From Sulfuricaulis sp. (GTDB lineage: Bacteria; Pseudomonadota; Gammaproteobacteria; Acidiferrobacterales; Sulfurifustaceae): a DNA stretch of 44,932 bases. This document shows, one piece after another, positions 1 to 8,163 of the stretch. The notes under the pieces were generated by a model, which was not told the origin of the DNA, ran no database searches, and was given only the letters and a program-made list of their open reading frames with translations. How positions within the stretch are numbered: position 1 is the first letter of the stretch; every line of letters starts with the position of its first letter. The position numbers were made by a program, and so were the translations under genes. Location: assembly GCA_030650525.1 (NCBI GenBank), contig JAUSDQ010000345.1, positions 1-44,932 of the forward strand. Direction: 5' to 3'.

Positions 1-192
1 TTGCGTGAAAACACGCAATTGATGGGCGCTGTCGGCGACAAGCTCAAACAGATCGATAATATCGCGCCGGCATTGATCGGGGTTGCCAACCGGATGAATG
101 CCATCGAGGGACAGTTGCGTCGTATTGCCGACCACCTGGAAGGTTTCTCCAGGACTTCCATCACTCCACAGATTAAATCGGGCAAGCGATAA
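1..192 (+). CDS. 3' end of an unidentified gene (partial at window edge)
   Basis: Open frame from the first base to a TAA at 190-192, giving 63 residues. The first codon is TTG with no upstream sequence visible, so this is most likely the C-terminus of a longer protein. The segment is hydrophilic and looks helical or coiled-coil (DKLKQIDNIAP, then NRMNAIEGQLRRIADHLEG), with no signal peptide, membrane segment or catalytic motif. A strong terminator-like hairpin follows at 273-294, fitting the end of an upstream transcription unit. Because an XrtA-type polysaccharide locus follows, it could be the tail of one of the usual upstream members (for example the locus ATPase or a chain-length protein), but nothing here proves that. 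Confidence 0.5.
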   Translation: MRENTQLMGAVGDKLKQIDNIAPALIGVANRMNAIEGQLRRIADHLEGFSRTSITPQIKSGKR

Positions 193-534
193 CTACCGGT
201 TCCGCTCGTCGACGGGATTTTCGTGCCGCACGAAGCGTATTGGCGTCGCGGTTTCCCGCCTACCAATAGTTCGAGACGTAGCCGTCTTTTTTTTCAGCTC
301 CTTCAAGGTGGCGCAGCCCGATCCGCGCATGACCACTCATCAGCATTGAACCCCCGAAAGTCAGCTAAATGTTTGGATATTGCATTTGATTGTGTAGTCT
401 TTTCCCTAAGAGTAGCGGTCTTTCGCCATGATGACTGCCGGAATTCTCGGTTGGTGCCAGAGACGAATTGACACCGATGCTGGGTCTGTCGGTTTGGACA
501 ATACGCAGGTGCGGGAAGGAATTTCAGGAGAAGT
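193..534. other. Intergenic region before the first lipoprotein gene
   Basis: About 340 bases without a convincing gene. It holds the terminator at 273-294 and a ribosome-binding site AGGAG at 526-530 before the gene starting at 535. No convincing sigma-70 or sigma-54 promoter was identified by eye. Confidence 0.5.
273..294 (+). terminator. Rho-independent terminator
   Basis: A hairpin AGACG-TAGC-CGTCT (274-287), with a possible extra G-T pair, runs straight into a stretch of T residues (287-294). It sits 80 bases after the stop of the partial gene ending at 192 and points the same way, so it probably ends that transcript and separates it from the lipoprotein gene at 535. Confidence 0.65.
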
Positions 535-1359
535 ATGTCTATGAAACAATTTATCGAGGCCACGCTTCGGCCCCGGATTGCGAGTTCGGTATCACTCAGC
601 GTTTTATTGATTGCATCGTTGGTATCCGGTTGTGGCGGTGGGGCCGGAGAGACCGCTAGTGGCGGTGCCGCAAACTTTGCGTCGGCAAGCTCGCCGAACC
701 CGGCTGCTGCTACCCCCACATCAACTCCTCCCAGCAACACACCGACGAAGACGCCCTTGACCAGCAAAGCGCCGACTCCGACATCGACATCGACTCCGAC
801 ATCGACACCGCCTGGCGTAACGCCTTCGCCGACGCCTGTAGTACCAACGGTATCGCTTTCGGCTAACCCCTTGACGGTCAATGCCGACGCCAACTCGACG
901 CTTACTTGGTCATCGTCGAGCGCTACCTCGTGTACCGGATCGGGCGCATGGTCGGGCACGAAACCGCTTTCGGGTACCCAGTCAGTGGGTCCGCTCACAG
1001 CAAATGTTACTTACACGCTTACCTGCACCGGAGCCGGCGGCAGCAAAAGTAGTTCCGTTAGCATAACTGTGGCAAGCGCCAAGGTGTATACACTGGATGC
1101 CGATTGGACGCCCAATTCCGATAATCCCGACGGCTATATAGTCTATCTCGGCGCGACATCCAGTACCGCCACAAACTTGGTGAAGACTTTGGTAAAGGGC
1201 GGAACGGATTGGAGCCCCCAAGCGCCGGCAGTGCAGCTTTCCTCGGTGACGGTACAGTCCATCGTGGGATCCGGCACACAGGCATGCTTGCAAATCAAGG
1301 CGTATAACGTGGGTGGATTATCCGCGGCGTCACAGGCCACTTGCGTTAATCTGCCGTAG
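535..1359 (+). CDS. Lipoprotein with Thr/Pro/Ser linker, Ig-like and FnIII-like domains
   Basis: Predicted outer-membrane lipoprotein of 274 residues. Residues 1-33 form a lipoprotein signal with lipobox V-S-G-C33, and the GGG after the cysteine gives no inner-membrane retention signal. Residues about 52-104 are a low-complexity TPTSTPT-type linker. Residues about 105-178 are an Ig-like module of the type with TLTWSSSSATSC and YTLTCTG motifs, likely holding a disulfide. The C-terminal ~95 residues look fibronectin-III-like (DADWTPNSDNPDGY). No catalytic motif is visible, so a surface binding or structural role is inferred. AGGAG at 526-530 precedes ATG 535; ATG 541 is an alternative start. 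The linker design recurs in the genes at 1656 and 24788. Confidence 0.75.
   Translation: MSMKQFIEATLRPRIASSVSLSVLLIASLVSGCGGGAGETASGGAANFASASSPNPAAATPTSTPPSNTPTKTPLTSKAPTPTSTSTPTSTPPGVTPSPTPVVPTVSLSANPLTVNADANSTLTWSSSSATSCTGSGAWSGTKPLSGTQSVGPLTANVTYTLTCTGAGGSKSSSVSITVASAKVYTLDADWTPNSDNPDGYIVYLGATSSTATNLVKTLVKGGTDWSPQAPAVQLSSVTVQSIVGSGTQACLQIKAYNVGGLSAASQATCVNLP
770..830 (+). repeat. Low-complexity repeats encoding the Thr/Ser/Pro linker
   Basis: Short direct repeats based on CGACATCGACATC and CGACTCCGACATC, in frame with the lipoprotein gene and coding for TPTST-type residues. Being multiples of three bases, slippage would change linker length without a frameshift. Confidence 0.5.
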
Positions 1360-1376
1360 CCCGCTTGTGTTCCCGG

Positions 1377-1398
1377 CCGCCATTCTTTGCGGCGGTTT
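1377..1398 (+). terminator. Possible terminator after the lipoprotein gene
   Basis: A short GC hairpin (CCGCC 1377-1381 with GGCGG 1391-1395) is followed by only TTT. It lies just after the stop at 1359. The stem is short and the U-tract poor, so this is tentative. Confidence 0.3.
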
Positions 1399-1655
1399 CG
1401 CCAGGGAAAGGCCTGGACGCGATGCGTTGATTGACGCGAATTGAGCTTTCCTTGTGCCACGCGTCATGTGCGATTGTTTTCGTCCACCGGTCAGCCATTA
1501 CACCCCAAAAGTCTGATCTTTCTCCACCTCTGTGACGGAGATATCTAGAATACGTGGCGCATGGCGAAGTTATCTAACAGCGGTGAATCGCGCGCTTCCC
1601 CACGTTAGCGGTCTGACGAGATCTCTTTTCTGGAGGTCCTATTTCTCAGGGATGA

Positions 1656-3656
1656 ATGATGGTGATAAAGAATCCGATAGCAATTACCATGCGCCGTGCC
1701 GACGGCTATTCTGGCGCGTTAATGGCCGCGATGCTGTTTCTGTGCACTGCCTGTGGCGGTGGCTCCGACTCTTCGGGCGCATCCAATACCAGTCCTCTGG
1801 GACAGCCGTCGCCAACGTCCGCGTCGACGATAACTCCGATATTTACCTCAACACCCACCGCTACATTTACCCCCAAGGCGACGCCAACTTCAGCAGTAAC
1901 GTCTACGCCGACGTCTACGCCGAGGACAACACCATCACCCACGCCGACGCCCAGCGATAATACCGCTCCCAGCGTCACCATCACGAGCCCGACATCGGCC
2001 ACGACCTACGCAACGACGAATGGCACGATAAATATCGCGGGTATCGCCAGCGATAACGTCGGGGTGACCAGCGTCTCGTGGAGCAATAACCGCGGCGGTA
2101 GTGGCAAGGCCAATGGCACCACGGCCTGGACGGTCAGCGGCATCGTGCTTCAGGATGGAAGCAATATCCTCACGGTCAGCGCGAGCGATGCCGCGGGGCA
2201 TTTACGCAGCGCGGCGTTGACGGTTGTTCAGAGCGGGCAATTAAGCGTAGCGGGGCAAGTCGACAGCTCGCTTATCGATCGTAACGCCGGCAATGCTGTT
2301 TATATCTATGCCGGGGCGGTTGTGCCGGATGATTCGGGGGGTACGGGGGCTAATCCCTACGCGATCGTGTCGGTGCTTCAGGACAATGGCGGTTGCAGCT
2401 GGAATTACCGTCTCGGATCCTTGCCGGCCGGACAATATACCATGGCGTTTACCAATCAAGCCGCCAGTGATGCGCCGAACACAGACGACGCGATCGTTTT
2501 TAAGGGTACGACAACGATACAGGTTCAGGCGGGAACTTCCGCTACCCAGAATTTCTCCGCGGCCCGGCTGCTGCGCGTGGGTCCGGGTCGCAGTTATGCG
2601 AGTCCTTCGGCCGCGGCCGCGGCTGCCCAGGATGGCGATGTGATTGAGATCGATGCCGGTGAGTACCGCGACGATATTACGATGTGGCGCCGAAATAACC
2701 TGACGCTGCGTGGAGTCGGCGGAGCGCGAGCCCACATGCGCGCGACCCGCGTCATTCCCTACACGCCAGGGAACGATCGGGAAAACGGGATGGCCATTTG
2801 GGTGACGCAGGGGCGCGGCATCGCAATGGAAAATATTGAATTTTCGGGCGCCTCGGTGCCGGATGAGAACGGTGCTGGGATACGCGCGAACGGCCCCGAC
2901 TTGACCGTATGCAATGGATATTTTCACGACAATGAAAACGGTATCCTGGGCGGGAGCGGAAATTTGCTTGTCGAATACTCCGAATTTTCCTACAACGGTT
3001 TTGGCACCGGCTATACACACAACATGTATATTTCCGGTGACACCAACCGGTTCACGTTGCGCTACAGTTACTCGCATCACGCGAAGATAGGTCACAACGT
3101 AAAGAGTCGCGCGCGGGAGAACTACATACTTTATAACCGCATCATGGATGAGGTGACCGGCAGCTCGAGCTATGACATCGATATCCCGGATTCAGGCCTG
3201 GCATATATAATTGGTAATCTGATCCAGCACGGTCCGGCCGCCGATAATTCAACTATCGTCGCTTATGGCGCGGAAAGCGCGAGCAACCCGATACACGAGT
3301 TGTATGTAGTAAATAACACGATCGTCAATGATCGCGGTTCCGGCACCTTTGTTTCCGTGCGCGGAGGGACAACAGCGAAGATTGTCAACAATATATTCAG
3401 CGGTAATGGCACGGTTCTGGCTGGACCCGGGACGCTGGTTTCGAATCTGGTGTCGAATACGCCCGGTCTGGTGAATATATCCGGATTTGATTATCGCTTG
3501 ACGGCGGCATCCGCGGCGAGAGACGCGGGCACCGACCCAGGTACCGTCAATGGTTTTGATCTCACGCCTGTTCTCGAATACGTGCATCCCACGGGTCAGA
3601 GGGCACGGCCACTCGCCGGTAACGTCGATATCGGTGCTTACGAGTACAGTCCGTAG
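1656..3656 (+). CDS. Lipoprotein with Ig-like domain and right-handed beta-helix domain
   Basis: A 666-residue secreted lipoprotein. The signal ends at C33 (T-A-C followed by GGGSD; the -3 residue is also Cys, which is unusual). A TP-rich linker covers about 47-103, an Ig-like domain about 104-192 (APSVTITSPTSATTY, DNVGVTSVSW), then a beta-sandwich-like segment about 196-303 (AGQYTMAFTNQA). Residues about 305-666 form a parallel beta-helix (DGDVIEIDAGEYRDD, NLTLRGVGG, YFHDNENGILGG, SHHAKIGHNVKSRAREN) ending in VDIGAYEY, the usual cap of such folds. It is clearly paralogous to the protein at 6742-7938. This fold is common in polysaccharide lyases and C5-epimerases, so action on the exopolysaccharide is inferred. 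Starts ATG 1656 and ATG 1659 are both possible; AGGGA lies just upstream. Confidence 0.8.
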   Translation: MMVIKNPIAITMRRADGYSGALMAAMLFLCTACGGGSDSSGASNTSPLGQPSPTSASTITPIFTSTPTATFTPKATPTSAVTSTPTSTPRTTPSPTPTPSDNTAPSVTITSPTSATTYATTNGTINIAGIASDNVGVTSVSWSNNRGGSGKANGTTAWTVSGIVLQDGSNILTVSASDAAGHLRSAALTVVQSGQLSVAGQVDSSLIDRNAGNAVYIYAGAVVPDDSGGTGANPYAIVSVLQDNGGCSWNYRLGSLPAGQYTMAFTNQAASDAPNTDDAIVFKGTTTIQVQAGTSATQNFSAARLLRVGPGRSYASPSAAAAAAQDGDVIEIDAGEYRDDITMWRRNNLTLRGVGGARAHMRATRVIPYTPGNDRENGMAIWVTQGRGIAMENIEFSGASVPDENGAGIRANGPDLTVCNGYFHDNENGILGGSGNLLVEYSEFSYNGFGTGYTHNMYISGDTNRFTLRYSYSHHAKIGHNVKSRARENYILYNRIMDEVTGSSSYDIDIPDSGLAYIIGNLIQHGPAADNSTIVAYGAESASNPIHELYVVNNTIVNDRGSGTFVSVRGGTTAKIVNNIFSGNGTVLAGPGTLVSNLVSNTPGLVNISGFDYRLTAASAARDAGTDPGTVNGFDLTPVLEYVHPTGQRARPLAGNVDIGAYEYSP

Positions 3657-3717
3657 GAAATTTCAGTATTGCCGGCAGGAAGCACGAAATGAAACTTTCT
3701 CGGTAAAGCTTGCCCGA

Positions 3718-4953
3718 TTAGATCAACACTTCGGCGGGTCGCGGGTGACTCAGAAAGGCGGTCGGGCTGGCGGTGAGACCGTATGCACCGGACTGCATCA
3801 CGACGATCAGATCACCGATATCAGCCTTGGCCATCTCCATTTTGTCCGCCAGAAGATCCAGCGGCGTGCATAACGGGCCCACGACCGAGACGGTTTCGCG
3901 CGCGCGGCCAACGACCTTGTTGCCGACCAATACCGGATAGTTCTTGCGTATCACCTGACCGAAGTTCCCGGAGGCGGCCAGGTGGTGGTGCAGCCCGCCA
4001 TCGGTGATCAGGAAGACATGGCCGCGCGAAATTTTCCGATCCAAGACCCGGCAAACATAAATACCGGCCTCACCCACTAAGTAACGGCCCAGTTCGAGAG
4101 CGAATTCGGCCTCGGGCAGCCGTTTCCTGGCCTTAGGTAAAAGATCTTTCAAATTGGCGCAGATGGGCGCGAGATCGAGCGGTTTTTCACCGGGGAAATA
4201 GGGGATACCAAATCCACCGCCGAGGTTGAGCAGTTTAACCGGCGCCGGGGCAGCTTCGGCGAGGGTATAAGCGAGCTCGATCGTTTTGGTTTGCGCCTCC
4301 TGGATCGCCTCGACGGAAAGGTTCTGCGATCCGCTGAAAATGTGAAACCCCTGAAAGTCGAGTTTCAGCACCTTCAGGCGCGCCAGCATTTCCGGTACGC
4401 GCTCGGCGTCGACGCCGAATTGTTTTGGCCCCCCCGCCATCTTCATGCCGGACGATTTAAGTTCGAAATCAGGGTTAACCCGCACCGCGACCCTGGCCCG
4501 GACGCCCAGCTGATGCGCGAGTCTGGCGATGGTCTCCATCTCATTTTCGGATTCCATGTTGATGACAATGCCCGCCGCCAGCGCCATGGAGAGTTCCGCG
4601 GGCGTTTTGCCGGGCCCGGCGATGCTGATTTTCTCAGGCGACATGCCGGCATCGAGGGCCACCTGCATTTCACCCGCCGAGGCCACGTCCAGTCCATCCA
4701 CCTGTGTCACGAGATGCTGCACGACTGCCGGCATCGGATTGGCCTTCATGGCATAGTGCAGATGAATATCGGCCGGCAGATGCCGGCGCAGTAATTCGAC
4801 TTTGTGGGAGATCGACCGGCGATCATAGGCATAGAAGGGAGTACGGCCGATTCGCTGCGCCAGGCGCGTGAGTGGAATGCCGCCGATCTGCAGGCAATCG
4901 TCCGCCACCGGGAACTGAGCCATCGGCGAATGTTCGGGTCGAGGCTTGTTCAT
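3718..4953 (-). CDS. PLP-dependent decarboxylase, exosortase A-associated type
   Basis: Fold-III PLP enzyme of 411 residues in the diaminopimelate/ornithine decarboxylase group, matching the XrtA-linked subfamily (TIGR03099 type) in length and context. The PLP lysine is K70 in HYAMKANP. A phosphate-binding glycine loop GGGFGIPYFPGE and the C-terminal GPLCTPLDLLA, whose Cys completes the active site across the dimer in this superfamily, are both present. The substrate is unknown for this subfamily; decarboxylation of an amino acid or amino-acyl intermediate is inferred. ATG at 4951-4953 overlaps the TGA stop of the upstream ligase by the ATGA arrangement, so the two are translationally coupled. 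Confidence 0.88.
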   Translation of the reverse strand: MNKPRPEHSPMAQFPVADDCLQIGGIPLTRLAQRIGRTPFYAYDRRSISHKVELLRRHLPADIHLHYAMKANPMPAVVQHLVTQVDGLDVASAGEMQVALDAGMSPEKISIAGPGKTPAELSMALAAGIVINMESENEMETIARLAHQLGVRARVAVRVNPDFELKSSGMKMAGGPKQFGVDAERVPEMLARLKVLKLDFQGFHIFSGSQNLSVEAIQEAQTKTIELAYTLAEAAPAPVKLLNLGGGFGIPYFPGEKPLDLAPICANLKDLLPKARKRLPEAEFALELGRYLVGEAGIYVCRVLDRKISRGHVFLITDGGLHHHLAASGNFGQVIRKNYPVLVGNKVVGRARETVSVVGPLCTPLDLLADKMEMAKADIGDLIVVMQSGAYGLTASPTAFLSHPRPAEVLI

Positions 4954-6536
4954 GGCAAAGTATCCTGGATGAAAGGGTTGGCGAATTCGCCGGCGAGTTT
5001 CTTCCGGTCGATCTTGCCGTTGGGGTTGCGCGGCAGACTGTCCATGGTTTTGATGACGGCGGGTACCATAAACGCCGGCAGTCTGCGTTTGCATTCCGCC
5101 AGCAGAAATTCTTCATCCAGAGTCTGGTTCGCGCACGGGGTTGCCAGCAGTACGATGGCCTGCCCGAGAGTGGGATGGGGGATACCCAGTGCCACGGCTT
5201 CGCCGACCACGCCGGTGGAATAGATAACTTCCTCGATTTCCGTGGGGCTGACTCGATAGCCGGATGTTTTGATCATGTCGTCTTTACGGGCGATGAAATA
5301 CAGGAATCCTTCATCGTCCATGCGTACCGTATCTCCCGACCACACCGCGATCTCCGGTAGCGGAATGCCTGGCAGCAGACAAGGCGCCGGCCGGAAGCGT
5401 TCCGCGGTTTTTTCCGGATCGTTCCAGTAGCCCATCGCGACCAATGCCCCGCGATGAACCAGTTCCCCGGCCTCGCCGGGCGCGGCCGGCGAGCCGTCGG
5501 CGCGCACCACCATGACTTCGGCATTGGGGATGGCCTTGCCGATGGAGTCGGGACGCCGGTCCAATTCCTCCGGCGGTAGATAGGTCGAGCGAAACGCCTC
5601 GGTGAGCCCGTACATCAGGAAAATTTTCGTTTTGGGCAGCTTGGCGCGCAGTGACATGACGACGGCGCCGGGCATCGCGCCACCGGAATTGGTGATGTAA
5701 CGCAGCTGCGACGTGATTCGCTCCGGCCAATCGAGTTGCGCCAGTTGTATCCAGAGCGGAGGTACCGCCGCCAATCCCGAAATGCGCTCACGCTCGGCCG
5801 CCACCAGCACGTCGCGCGGCATCAGGTAGTTCAACAGCACCGCGCAGGCGCCCCGGCAGAACGCCGTGGTCAGCTGGCTCAAACCATAATCAAAACTGAA
5901 CGGCAACACCGTAAGAATTCGGTCGCTGGCGCGGTTCTCCAGATACGAGGCGACGCTTTTAGCGCCGGCCACCATGTTGCGATGCGACAGCACGACTCCC
6001 TTGGGTTTGCCCGTGCTTCCGGAGGTATAAAGTATCGCCGCCATGTCGCTGTCAATCGTGCGCGGCGGCGCGGCGTCGGGGCCGGACAGCAGTTCATCCC
6101 AGCCGATGCATGGGCACGCAGTCCGGGGAAGCGGCTGGGAGCTTGCGGTAATCACGATGGCGCGCAAATCGTGGCAAGTCGGCAGCTCCTCCCGCAGCAG
6201 CTGTAAACGTTCCGGTGAGGTGACCAGAATACGCGCGTTGCAATCGCGCAGGATATGCCCCACTTGCTCCGGCTTGAGCAGCGGATTAACCGGCACAAAA
6301 GCGCCGCCCGCCGCCGTGGCGGCGAACATGCTCACGACAGTTTCCGGACGTTTATCGAGGTAGACCGCGACGCGGTCCTGACGCCCGAGGCCCAGACGCA
6401 GAAAACCACCGGCCGCCCGATCCAGCAGTTGCGCCAAGCTCGAATAGGGCAAGGCCTGCTTCTGATAAACCAGGGCTTCGGCGTTAGGGGTGGATTCCGC
6501 GGATTGAGAAATTAATTCGTGTAATAATGCGCTCAT
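4950..6536 (-). CDS. Acyl-CoA ligase (AMP-forming), exosortase A-associated type
   Basis: ANL-superfamily adenylating enzyme of 528 residues, of the TIGR03098 type. It shows the P-loop-like motif YTSGSTGKPKGV, the acyl-binding region YGLTEAFRSTYLP, the hinge and C-terminal motifs GYRVSPTEIEE and the catalytic lysine motif NPNGKIDRKKL. It would activate a carboxylic acid as acyl-AMP and transfer it to CoA or a carrier protein; an acyl carrier protein of the same system lies at 28809. It is cotranscribed and coupled with the decarboxylase downstream. A TTGTGA-N18-TAAAAT pair upstream on the same strand (near 6590-6620) could be its promoter. The physiological acid is unknown. Confidence 0.9.
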   Translation of the reverse strand: MSALLHELISQSAESTPNAEALVYQKQALPYSSLAQLLDRAAGGFLRLGLGRQDRVAVYLDKRPETVVSMFAATAAGGAFVPVNPLLKPEQVGHILRDCNARILVTSPERLQLLREELPTCHDLRAIVITASSQPLPRTACPCIGWDELLSGPDAAPPRTIDSDMAAILYTSGSTGKPKGVVLSHRNMVAGAKSVASYLENRASDRILTVLPFSFDYGLSQLTTAFCRGACAVLLNYLMPRDVLVAAERERISGLAAVPPLWIQLAQLDWPERITSQLRYITNSGGAMPGAVVMSLRAKLPKTKIFLMYGLTEAFRSTYLPPEELDRRPDSIGKAIPNAEVMVVRADGSPAAPGEAGELVHRGALVAMGYWNDPEKTAERFRPAPCLLPGIPLPEIAVWSGDTVRMDDEGFLYFIARKDDMIKTSGYRVSPTEIEEVIYSTGVVGEAVALGIPHPTLGQAIVLLATPCANQTLDEEFLLAECKRRLPAFMVPAVIKTMDSLPRNPNGKIDRKKLAGEFANPFIQDTLP

Positions 6537-6688
6537 GGAAGGGGTGCATGCACAGCTATGTTATTTTGTGCCGGACGAAAGCCGGGTATTTTACATATAA
6601 ATTGCGATAAATCACAAAATCAGGGGCCATGTTAAGGCATACTTAGAAAAGCTCTGAAGAATATCCCTGACCGCCCAGGCGCAAAGAG

Positions 6689-6705
6689 CGCAAAGATTTT
6701 TTGCG
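6689..6705. repeat. Small hairpin next to a CGCAAAG direct repeat
   Basis: CGCAAA (6689-6694) pairs with TTTGCG (6700-6705) around GATTT, next to another CGCAAAG unit at about 6680-6686. It lies in the divergent gap before the beta-helix gene at 6742. Function unknown; possibly part of a dispersed repeat. Confidence 0.3.
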
Positions 6706-6741
6706 GCAGACAATCATATAAATCAGAACCTCCTTGGAATT

Positions 6742-7938
6742 ATGCGCTACTCATGCTCCATGATGGACACTAACCGGCCGGCCATATCCCGCGTCGTTCG
6801 TTGTGCCGTCTTGGGCTTTATCCTTTCCGCCCATCTGGTCCATGCCGCAGTATATCAAGTCGGGCCGGACAAGCCGTATAAGCGTCCCAGCGCTGTCGCG
6901 GCGATTGCGCGTAATGGAGATGTCGTCGAAATTGACGCCGGCACCTATGCGGGCGATGCGGCGGTATGGAGACAGGATAATCTGACACTTCGGGGAATTG
7001 GCGGGTATGCGCATCTTCGCGCCGATCGTCAAGCCGCGGAGGAAAAGGCGATTTGGGTTATCAAGGGGAAAAATGTAACCGTCGAGCGGATCGAATTCTC
7101 CGGCGCCACCGTGTCCGATCGCAACGGCGCCGGGATACGTATGGAAGGGTCAGGCATTACCATTCGTAATTGCTATTTTCACGATAATGAGAATGGCGTC
7201 CTCGGTGGTCGGGGAGAAGTATTAATCGAATCTTCCGAGTTCGCGCATAACGGGTTTGGCGATGGCCAAAGCCACAACATGTACATATCCGATGCGACCC
7301 GGCGTTTCACTCTGCGATACAGTTATTCACATCACGCCAGGGTCGGTCACAACCTGAAGAGCCGCGCCCGGGAAAACCGGATATTTTATAATCGGATCAT
7401 GGACGAAAAGGATGGCGACTCGAGCTACGCGATCGATTTGTCCAATGGCGGCCTTGCCTATGTCGTCGGTAATCTGATTCAGCAAGGACCTAATGCGGAG
7501 AACAAGACGATCCTTACTTTCGCCCCCGAGGGTTTTAGTCACTCCCAAAACGAGCTGTATGTGGTTAACAATACTTTTGTGAATGATAACGATAGCGGTA
7601 GATTTATCGCCGTGGCCAAAGGCGAGGCACTGGTACGGGTCGTGAATAATATTTTTGTCGGCCCCGGAGAACAGGTGACCCGCCCGGTGGAGATGCGGAC
7701 AAATCTCGTCGCGAAGGACACGGACCTGGTTGACCGTGACGGCTTCGATTATCGCCTGCGTCCCAACTCACTCGCGATCGGCGCCGGTAGCGATCCTGGG
7801 ACGGCCCATGGCATTAATCTCAACCCGGTTTCGCATTATCTGCACCCGCGCGGGCATCAAGCCCGGCCGGTCGATGGCGGCATCGACATAGGGGCGTACG
7901 AATATGACAAGGCGGAGCGCCGCAAAACGTCACCATGA
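6742..7938 (+). CDS. Secreted right-handed beta-helix protein
   Basis: Exported protein of 398 residues. A signal peptide ends at about VHA-AVYQVG, without a lipobox, so it should be periplasmic or secreted rather than lipid-anchored. The rest is a parallel beta-helix with the same landmarks as the C-terminal half of the protein at 1656 (DGDVVEIDAGTYAGD, NLTLRGIGG, YFHDNENGVLGG, SHNMYIS, SHHARVGHNLKSRAREN, YNRIMDE) and the same terminal IDIGAYEYD. The two are obvious duplicates. The conserved His-His, Asn, Lys and Arg cluster may be catalytic or binding. Polysaccharide lyase or epimerase activity is inferred from fold and locus only. ATG 6742 was taken as start; an ATG at about 6763 (MDTNRP) is possible. 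Confidence 0.8.
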   Translation: MRYSCSMMDTNRPAISRVVRCAVLGFILSAHLVHAAVYQVGPDKPYKRPSAVAAIARNGDVVEIDAGTYAGDAAVWRQDNLTLRGIGGYAHLRADRQAAEEKAIWVIKGKNVTVERIEFSGATVSDRNGAGIRMEGSGITIRNCYFHDNENGVLGGRGEVLIESSEFAHNGFGDGQSHNMYISDATRRFTLRYSYSHHARVGHNLKSRARENRIFYNRIMDEKDGDSSYAIDLSNGGLAYVVGNLIQQGPNAENKTILTFAPEGFSHSQNELYVVNNTFVNDNDSGRFIAVAKGEALVRVVNNIFVGPGEQVTRPVEMRTNLVAKDTDLVDRDGFDYRLRPNSLAIGAGSDPGTAHGINLNPVSHYLHPRGHQARPVDGGIDIGAYEYDKAERRKTSP

Positions 7939-7977
7939 TGTTTTTACGCTGGTAACAAAGCTTTCAACCGGTCGCAA

Positions 7978-8005
7978 TTGCCTGTTCAATCAGCCCATAT
8001 ATAAT
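7978..8005 (+). promoter_or_regulatory. Candidate sigma-70 promoter for the wecB operon
   Basis: TTGCCT (7978-7983) and a perfect TATAAT (8000-8005) are 16 bases apart, about 160 bases before the preferred wecB start. The position in the gap after 7938 suits a promoter for the long plus-strand run starting at 8164. Confidence 0.45.
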
Positions 8006-8163
8006 ATGTATTCAGTATCGAGTATCGCCTGCCTGGGGAACAAACCTGTCTTTCAGTTCGCCGCCATAGGATTGTCGGGTCTTAATCTGAACGGGTCTGA
8101 GCAGTTAACCATAATCGGCTGGGTGTCGTGCGGATGCCCGGTGGCCGCAAGAGGGGAGAAAAT

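Noticed and set aside
303-998. Long minus-strand open frame rich in Val-Asp-Val-Gly
   Set aside because: It is the antisense of the Thr/Pro linker of the lipoprotein at 535; the repeats lack stops in this frame, and the sense product has a signal peptide and known domains.
2241-3095. 284-codon minus-strand open frame
   Set aside because: Antisense to the beta-helix lipoprotein, which is supported by its paralogue at 6742.
6570-6583. GG-N10-GC pattern on the minus strand before the acyl-CoA ligase, considered as a sigma-54 promoter
   Set aside because: Only the dinucleotides match; the wider -24 and -12 elements are poor and such patterns occur often by chance.
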